A DNA stretch of 39,557 nt from an uncultured Bacteroidota bacterium (GTDB lineage Bacteria > Bacteroidota > Bacteroidia > Flavobacteriales > Flavobacteriaceae), in contig CAIWKX010000241.1 in assembly GCA_903913315.1 (NCBI GenBank), positions 1 to 39,557 of the forward strand, written 5' to 3'. Made by a program: the position numbers and the translations under genes. The notes beneath the pieces were generated by a model. It saw nothing but the letters and a program-made list of their open reading frames with translations. It did not search any database and was not told where the DNA came from. This document shows positions 33,597 through 39,557 of this stretch, piece after piece; positions within the stretch are counted from its first letter, which is position 1, and every line of letters begins with the position of its first letter.

Positions 33597-34274
33597 TTAT
33601 GTATAAGATTCTTCGCAAATATGATTAAATTTTGCAATAAAATTTTCTCTTAATTCACAAGCAGAGATACCGTCAAATTCACTTCCATTAATTATTGCAT
33701 TTTTATAAGTCTCAAGTAATATTTTTAAATCTCTTTGAAAATTTTCTCTGTAAATAATTTTGAAATTGCCTTCAAATTCAAAAGCATTCTCATTTTCAAT
33801 TCCTTTTTTTATTTTCCAATTATTTTTAGTTTGTGTTTCGTGAAGTAAAGCACAACGAACATTCCAGAAAAACTTATCTCCTTCAATATTATATTTTTGA
33901 AAAACAATTCTATATTTGAAAAATGAAATAAAAATCCCCACATTCTTCATAGTATTATTTGCTTTTTCAAATAATCCAATATCTGAGTTTTTTATTGCAA
34001 TATTGTTTTTCTTCCATTTATTTCCTTCATTTATCCAACCATTTATAAAGCTTTCAATCATTTCAATTAGTGAGCATTGTAAATTAACTACAGCAAATCC
34101 TTCTCCACTATAAGATTTCATATTTAAAATTGCATCTATAGGTTTTAAATATCTTGTATAAATACGTAATTCAAAATATTTGTAAGCTTCATCCCAATAG
34201 TTGTTGTAATTTGGTTTAAGCTTGATTTTTAATTTTTCCCAATCCGAGATGGTTTTATTTCCTGCTATTCTCAT
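33597..34274 (-). CDS. Unknown protein with a HEPN-like R-x4-H motif
   Basis: 225 residues, mainly helical, no membrane span. IEMIESFINGWINEGNKWKK in the first half is followed by FFWNVRCALLHETQTKNNW, with R140-x4-H145. This resembles the R-x4-6-H site of HEPN RNases, in which the motif lies on the last but one long helix (often VRxALLHE). The rest is not recognised. It overlaps the repeat-protein gene by 4 bases (34271-34274) and precedes the 33592 gene by 4 bases. If the HEPN reading is right, it would be the effector of the cluster. Confidence 0.55.
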   Translation of the reverse strand: MRIAGNKTISDWEKLKIKLKPNYNNYWDEAYKYFELRIYTRYLKPIDAILNMKSYSGEGFAVVNLQCSLIEMIESFINGWINEGNKWKKNNIAIKNSDIGLFEKANNTMKNVGIFISFFKYRIVFQKYNIEGDKFFWNVRCALLHETQTKNNWKIKKGIENENAFEFEGNFKIIYRENFQRDLKILLETYKNAIINGSEFDGISACELRENFIAKFNHICEESYT

Positions 34275-35704
34275 AAAATATTTCTTTTCTTGAATTTTAT
34301 TTTTTGAAATACCTCCTCAATAAAATCATTATCAATATAATATTCTAAAGTATCCCATATTAATTTTCCATTCCCAATACTTTTAGGGTATTTATTCATA
34401 ATTATTATTGACCAAGGGACATAATTATTTTTACATAAACTAAAAGCTTCCCATTTATCAATATATTTCTCAAAGAAATCAATAGACCAAGGCAATTTTT
34501 CATTTGCACTTAATTTACCCCAATCCCATTTATCTTCAAAATTTTCAATTAATTCAATAGACCAATTAATAAATTCATTACTACTCAAAATACTCCAATT
34601 CAACTTTTTTGAATATTTTTTTATTAATATTTTATTCCAATTTATATGATTATTAGCACTAAGTTTATCCCAATTAAATTTTTCGCTATATCCCTCTAAT
34701 AGTTCCTCTGTGACAATAAAAGTTTTGTTTTCTAATAAATAATTCCAATTCCATCTATTTTCAAACATTTTAATAAGTCTAAATGACCATGGTAAGTTTG
34801 CATATTGACTTAATGCATTCCAAGACCATTTTTCTTCATATTTACTTAATAAAGATATTGACCATGGTAAACTTTTGTTTGTACTCAAAGTAATCCAACG
34901 CCATTTATTTATATTTTTTTCTATAAAATCATCAGTCCAAGGAAGAGATGGATTAAAACTTAAAATATCCCAATTCAATTCTTTATCATACAGATTAATA
35001 ATTTTTTCTGTCCATAATATATTTTTATTAATGCTTAAATAAATCCAATCATCCTTACTTTTTATATCTTTTGAAAAAGAGATTGAATTGTTATTAGATA
35101 AATAATATTTTCTTAATTTTTTATTTTCATTGTCATTAATTATTAATTCATTGAAAGAAATATTATCAAAATCAAATGCTAAATTCAAATTTAATTCTTC
35201 ATCAAATTTTTCGATTAATTTTGTTGACCAAGGGATGCCAGTATTTAATTTTATAAATAGCCATATTAATTTGTCTTTAAATTCATCCATTAAATCAATT
35301 GACCAAGGAATACTTTTATTCATTGATAAATAATACCAATCCCATTTTTCTTCATATTTTTTTATAAAATTAATTGACCATGGTAAACTTTCGTTTTTGC
35401 TTAAATTATTCCAATCCCATTTATCCACATATTTTTCAATCAGTTCAGTATTCCAATTAAAATCATTATTAATACTGAAATTATCTAAAAACCAAAACGC
35501 TTCATATTTTTCAAATTGAATAATACTTAGTGGATAATAATTTGAAATTAATATTAAAAAGATATATGGATTCTTCTCAAAAATCTCCATCACCAATTGC
35601 CTATTATTCTCTGCAATCAATTTATTCGTAATAGAAATACTGGTATTTACTTTCTGTACTAAATTGTTAGAATCTATTGAGATTAGTTTATTTTGCTCTT
35701 CCAT
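34271..35704 (-). CDS. Tryptophan-rich tandem-repeat protein, about 14 units of 24-26 residues
   Basis: 477 residues. From about residue 66 to 450 the protein is a run of units with the pattern KW-W--LS-N-SLPWS--LI-KYE; clear examples are EKWDWYYLSMNKSIPWSIDL and NKWRWITLSTNKSLPWSISL. The fifth unit is degenerate (LAFDFDNISFNELII) and a few others lack one Trp. There is no signal peptide. The N-terminal 65 residues and the C-terminal helix (IEEVFQKIKFKKRNIL) are not repeats. A solenoid-like scaffold for a partner or ligand is a fair guess; I know no described function. It starts 3 bases after the PLD/J-domain gene and overlaps the next gene by 4. Confidence 0.7.
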   Translation of the reverse strand: MEEQNKLISIDSNNLVQKVNTSISITNKLIAENNRQLVMEIFEKNPYIFLILISNYYPLSIIQFEKYEAFWFLDNFSINNDFNWNTELIEKYVDKWDWNNLSKNESLPWSINFIKKYEEKWDWYYLSMNKSIPWSIDLMDEFKDKLIWLFIKLNTGIPWSTKLIEKFDEELNLNLAFDFDNISFNELIINDNENKKLRKYYLSNNNSISFSKDIKSKDDWIYLSINKNILWTEKIINLYDKELNWDILSFNPSLPWTDDFIEKNINKWRWITLSTNKSLPWSISLLSKYEEKWSWNALSQYANLPWSFRLIKMFENRWNWNYLLENKTFIVTEELLEGYSEKFNWDKLSANNHINWNKILIKKYSKKLNWSILSSNEFINWSIELIENFEDKWDWGKLSANEKLPWSIDFFEKYIDKWEAFSLCKNNYVPWSIIIMNKYPKSIGNGKLIWDTLEYYIDNDFIEEVFQKIKFKKRNIL

Positions 35705-35707
35705 AAT

Positions 35708-37069
35708 TTAATTTTCTAGTTCAAGGGTTAAATTTTGCAATTCGTTTTCTAATTGATTCTTTGTTTCTTTAAAATAGGTGTCCCAATCCGCTATATTCGT
35801 TATCGTTGCAAAAGTTTCACTTTCTTTCAGTGTGATGATTTCCTTTTCTAATTGTTTTAATTTTTGTTTTAGTTGTTGCAAGGCATTAATCAATTTTTGT
35901 TTTTCAGTTATGCTATCAGTTTGTGAGGTAAAAGATTTTCCTGTTTGCAAATCGTTAAGTATTTGATTTACCTTTTCAATATCATGTTCGTCATACGCTT
36001 TTTTAAGTGCTATAAAAATCATTTCAGCTTCGGCTTTTTGCTCTTCGCTTACTTTATCAGGATGACAAAATGTAGTAGCTTTTCTAAAATTCTTTTTAAG
36101 TTCCAGCTTCTCTTCTTCATTTAACTCAAACTGTATCTTCTCTTTTTCTGTCTCAAATTGTTCATTATAGTTATCATAATCAGCTTTGGCTTCGGCTTCT
36201 TTTTCATGGTTTTTGTATTTTATTTTACGAAGTTTTAAAACTTCTAAAATCAAAGTCCCCAATTCCAAAGTATGGCGATGTTGAAAATCAGATAATACTT
36301 TTTCTAATTCTATCTTTTCATTATCAAACGCATTAATTTGACTTTCCAATAATTTAATTTCAAGTCTAATTCCTGCAATTTCTGGATCATTCCATACAGC
36401 TAATTGCTGATAAGTAGTTACAAATTTTTGGATTAAAGAAATTGCATTAGTATATTCTTTTCTATTAATAGCTGTAATTATAGATTCAATATCATTGTTG
36501 AACTGGTATTCAATTATTTTTTGGGCAGCATTTTTAACATCATCAATATCCTCAAGTAGGATAAAATTATTTATAATCTCAAGTCGTTTAATAATTTTAT
36601 CCAATGGAAAATCTTTATCAATTTTAGCATCGTTAGGATAATATTTTAGTTTGATTTGAATAAATTCTTTAACAAATTGTTTTGCTAGTAAAGTATCATT
36701 AGTGTTAATAACAATATTTTCAAAATTACTTTCAGCTTTATAACTCCAATTATATGAACCTGTAATGACCGTATTATAATCGATTACACAAAATTTATTG
36801 TGCATCAATTCACTTCCGCCATTTCCTATCTTATACACATTCCCATTTGATTTTTCTAACAGTTCAAAATCAATAGAAGAGTTCTCGTTGATTTCATCAT
36901 TTGAAATAATGATTTGAATACTACAACCTTGTTTAGCTTTTTTTAGGAGTTCTTCAAATATAGATTTATTGGTAAACCAAGCCACCGCAATATATATCGA
37001 CTTATTTGCAGCTTTAATTTCTTCAATAATCCTATTAGCAATGTTTTCAAAAATGGCTTCTGTTTGCAT
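35708..37069 (-). CDS. Phospholipase-D-like nuclease fused to a J-domain
   Basis: 453 residues. The N-terminal PLD-like domain (about 1-145) starts IAVAWFTNKSIFEELLKKAK and has one HKD motif, HNKFCVID, with H90, K92 and D97, followed by GSYNWSYKAESNFEN; one HKD implies a dimeric active site as in Nuc-like enzymes. A central helical stretch leads to a J-domain-like segment (316-372) with FRKATTFCHPDKVSEEQKAE, where HPD is 336-338. The C terminus is coiled coil. The J domain could recruit DnaK/Hsp70; the PLD domain could cut nucleic acid or lipid. First gene of the operon, with about 250 gene-free bases upstream. Confidence 0.8.
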   Translation of the reverse strand: MQTEAIFENIANRIIEEIKAANKSIYIAVAWFTNKSIFEELLKKAKQGCSIQIIISNDEINENSSIDFELLEKSNGNVYKIGNGGSELMHNKFCVIDYNTVITGSYNWSYKAESNFENIVINTNDTLLAKQFVKEFIQIKLKYYPNDAKIDKDFPLDKIIKRLEIINNFILLEDIDDVKNAAQKIIEYQFNNDIESIITAINRKEYTNAISLIQKFVTTYQQLAVWNDPEIAGIRLEIKLLESQINAFDNEKIELEKVLSDFQHRHTLELGTLILEVLKLRKIKYKNHEKEAEAKADYDNYNEQFETEKEKIQFELNEEEKLELKKNFRKATTFCHPDKVSEEQKAEAEMIFIALKKAYDEHDIEKVNQILNDLQTGKSFTSQTDSITEKQKLINALQQLKQKLKQLEKEIITLKESETFATITNIADWDTYFKETKNQLENELQNLTLELEN

Positions 37070-37318
37070 ATAAAAATTATTTATTTTTAGGTAAATACAA
37101 TTGTAAATATATAAAATCTAATCATTCCATTTTGATGTTTTCTAAAAATCATTTTTATTAAAAAGTATAATCAAGCCTCAAAAAAACAACCATTCAACCG
37201 AAATAGTAGCTTTTCATCGATTTAATTTTTCAATAAATATATTTGAATTTAATTTTAAGCAAATATTAAGAAATTAGTATTGCACAATCCAAATCAATAA
37301 TAATTAAAACTAAAAACT

Positions 37319-38053
37319 ATGACTACAACCATTCCTAGAGACTACAAAGTCAAAGATGTTGACATGCTAATTACAGCAGCAACAATCACAGAAAGTGCTA
37401 TTGCCAACAAAACATTCTTACAATCCAAACGTTCCACATGGGCAGACCCTTTCTTTGATGATTTAAAAATTCAAATCGATAAAGCAATTCAAATTCATTT
37501 AGGAGTTGACAGCGCAAAAAAATTACGCGAGTCTACACAAGTAGTCTACAACATTCAAAACAATGCAATCAAAGATTTAGCAGAAGTAAAAATACAAATA
37601 GTAGAAGATTTCAAAGACACACCTGCGCGTCAATCTGAAATCCTCAACCAATTAGGCTTCACCGCCTACCACAAAGACGCTCAAAAAAGAGACCAAGAAG
37701 CATTAATCAATCTGTTATACCAATACAAAACCAATCTAACCCCTGAATTAAAAACAGAAATCGTAGACAAAGGAACAGCAGCATTAGCATTAGACAATAT
37801 AACTGCCTATGCCGACACACTAAAAACAGCTAATGTTATCCAAGAAGGGAACAAAGGAGAAAGAAAAGTAATCACTTCCGAAGCCGTTATGGAATTCAAT
37901 AAAATTTATAACAAAGTAATCACTATTACCAGAATTTCATCAAAATTTCTAAAAGACAAACCAGCTCTAAAAGACCAATTCAGTTTCGCTAAAGTAGCAA
38001 AAACATTAAACGCTACCAAAAAACCAAAACCTACACCACCAACACCCCAATAA
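37319..38053 (+). CDS. Hypothetical helical protein
   Basis: 244 residues, no signal peptide or span. It starts MTTTIPRDYKVKDVDMLITA, is strongly helical with lysine/glutamate/glutamine-rich segments (KKLRESTQVVYNIQNNAIKD), and ends in a basic proline-rich tail (KKPKPTPPTPQ). The whole ORF has more C-ending codons than its neighbours. Similar stand-alone proteins occur in flavobacteria in my memory, but no function comes with them. A perfect terminator follows. Confidence 0.6.
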   Translation: MTTTIPRDYKVKDVDMLITAATITESAIANKTFLQSKRSTWADPFFDDLKIQIDKAIQIHLGVDSAKKLRESTQVVYNIQNNAIKDLAEVKIQIVEDFKDTPARQSEILNQLGFTAYHKDAQKRDQEALINLLYQYKTNLTPELKTEIVDKGTAALALDNITAYADTLKTANVIQEGNKGERKVITSEAVMEFNKIYNKVITITRISSKFLKDKPALKDQFSFAKVAKTLNATKKPKPTPPTPQ

Positions 38054-38075
38054 ATCAATTCCCCCAATTGTAAGG

Positions 38076-38108
38076 CCGCTTCAATCTTATTGAAGCGGTT
38101 TTTTTTTT
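38076..38108 (+). terminator. Terminator of the hypothetical gene at 37319
   Basis: CCGCTTCAA and TTGAAGCGG are perfect 9-bp arms with a 5-base loop, followed by ten Ts. Confidence 0.88.
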
Positions 38109-38228
38109 ACATCTCATCACAATGTAGTCCATCCAAAACGAAACCATTTTAATTTACTAAAGAAAATCTATGAGGTTAAAATCAACAAATAAAGAAACCC
38201 TTTTGTGTCTTATGTGTTTAAAAATAAC

Positions 38229-38459
38229 GGAAACCAATTTGTAATACTAGGAAATTAATTTATGATATACGGAATATAGTTTGCCCCACTAGGAAATTAA
38301 TTTGTAATACTAGAAAACCTATTTGTAATACTAGGAAACTAATTTATAATACTAGGAAATTAATTTGCAATACACGGAAGCTAATTTATGGTACTAGGAA
38401 GTTAATTTGCAACACTAGGAAACTCTTTTACAATACACGGAAACAAATTTATGATACAC
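38229..38459. repeat. Tandem array of eleven 21-bp repeats
   Basis: Eleven consecutive units of exactly 21 bases with consensus GGAAANTAATTTGTAATACTA; the last five bases alternate between TACTA and TACAC. A twelfth partial unit follows. The copies differ at several positions each. It occupies the intergenic space between 37319 and eno (38054-38558); the remainder of that space is the two terminators and AT-rich DNA. Confidence 0.92.
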
Positions 38460-38487
38460 GGAAGCCCCATAAAACAAGGAAAAAACA

Positions 38488-38519
38488 AAAAAAGGGTTAA
38501 AGTATAAACCTTAACCCTT
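38488..38519 (-). terminator. Terminator of enolase
   Basis: AAGGGTTAA and TTAACCCTT are perfect 9-bp arms; on the minus strand the stem is followed by seven Ts. Confidence 0.8.
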
Positions 38520-38558
38520 ATAGATAAAATTGTAAAAGCAATCTAAATCAACAGAACA

Positions 38559-39557
<999 letters not shown>

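Noticed and set aside
38229..38459. A CRISPR array
   Set aside because: Units are contiguous without spacers, and no cas gene is in the window.
38228..38499. A protein made of the 21-bp repeats (heptads NTRKLIC)
   Set aside because: The frame is open, but it has no start codon and follows a stop directly; a 21-bp unit without an internal stop stays open by default.

Overview
The window reads as a chromosome segment from a Flavobacterium-like member of the Bacteroidota. It is AT-rich, genes lack Shine-Dalgarno sites, and many starts sit a few bases after a TAnnTTTG box, the -7 element of this phylum. It also has a type IX secretion sorting domain, a Bacteroidota-type leucine-rich repeat protein and NPYKYNGKELQDELG-type Rhs cores.

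Region 1 (about 1-9500) is an accessory island. Seven diverged copies (A-G, all in one orientation) of a repeat built on a relic of an Rhs/YD-repeat gene 3' end alternate with small toxin-antitoxin or abortive-infection modules. These are a Panacea antitoxin with partner (932-1893), a truncated HEPN Abi gene (2594-3136), a HepT/MntA pair (3471-4273), a frameshifted RelE/HigB-like toxin with its HTH antitoxin (4746-5372), a decayed Rhs C-terminal toxin with a candidate membrane immunity gene (5727-6599), YefM/YoeB (6762-7325) and a class II Fic protein (7767-9065). The island looks like a decayed orphan-cassette array of a polymorphic-toxin locus populated by toxin-antitoxin modules. Several genes carry single-base frameshifts.

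Region 2 (9726-17445) holds a conserved hypothetical protein, a small membrane protein, a 979-residue secreted LRR/Ig-like T9SS protein, and a three-gene operon of unknown protein, TPR histidine kinase and NarL-type regulator. The small membrane gene and the three-gene operon share a duplicated upstream region with a palindrome about 70 bp before each start.

Region 3 (17583-25563, minus) is an exopolysaccharide operon reading Wza-like lipoprotein, Wzc-like kinase, WbpP-like epimerase, UDP-glucose dehydrogenase, WbpO/TviB-like dehydrogenase, RmlB. It supplies export parts and nucleotide sugars but no glycosyltransferase.

Region 4 (25636-32757) is mostly core genes: recR, a sodium/solute symporter, a CoA-binding protein, a MarC protein, two guanidino-modifying enzymes flanking a four-helix-bundle protein, and citrate synthase. 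Enolase (38559 to the window edge) resumes the core.

Region 5 (33020-38500) lies between citrate synthase and enolase. A tight minus-strand set encodes a PLD/J-domain fusion, a tryptophan-rich tandem-repeat protein, a HEPN-motif protein and a possible gamma-glutamylcyclotransferase-fold protein. It is followed by a hypothetical gene and an 11-copy, 21-bp tandem repeat. The four-gene set is the best candidate here for an undescribed defence or toxin system.
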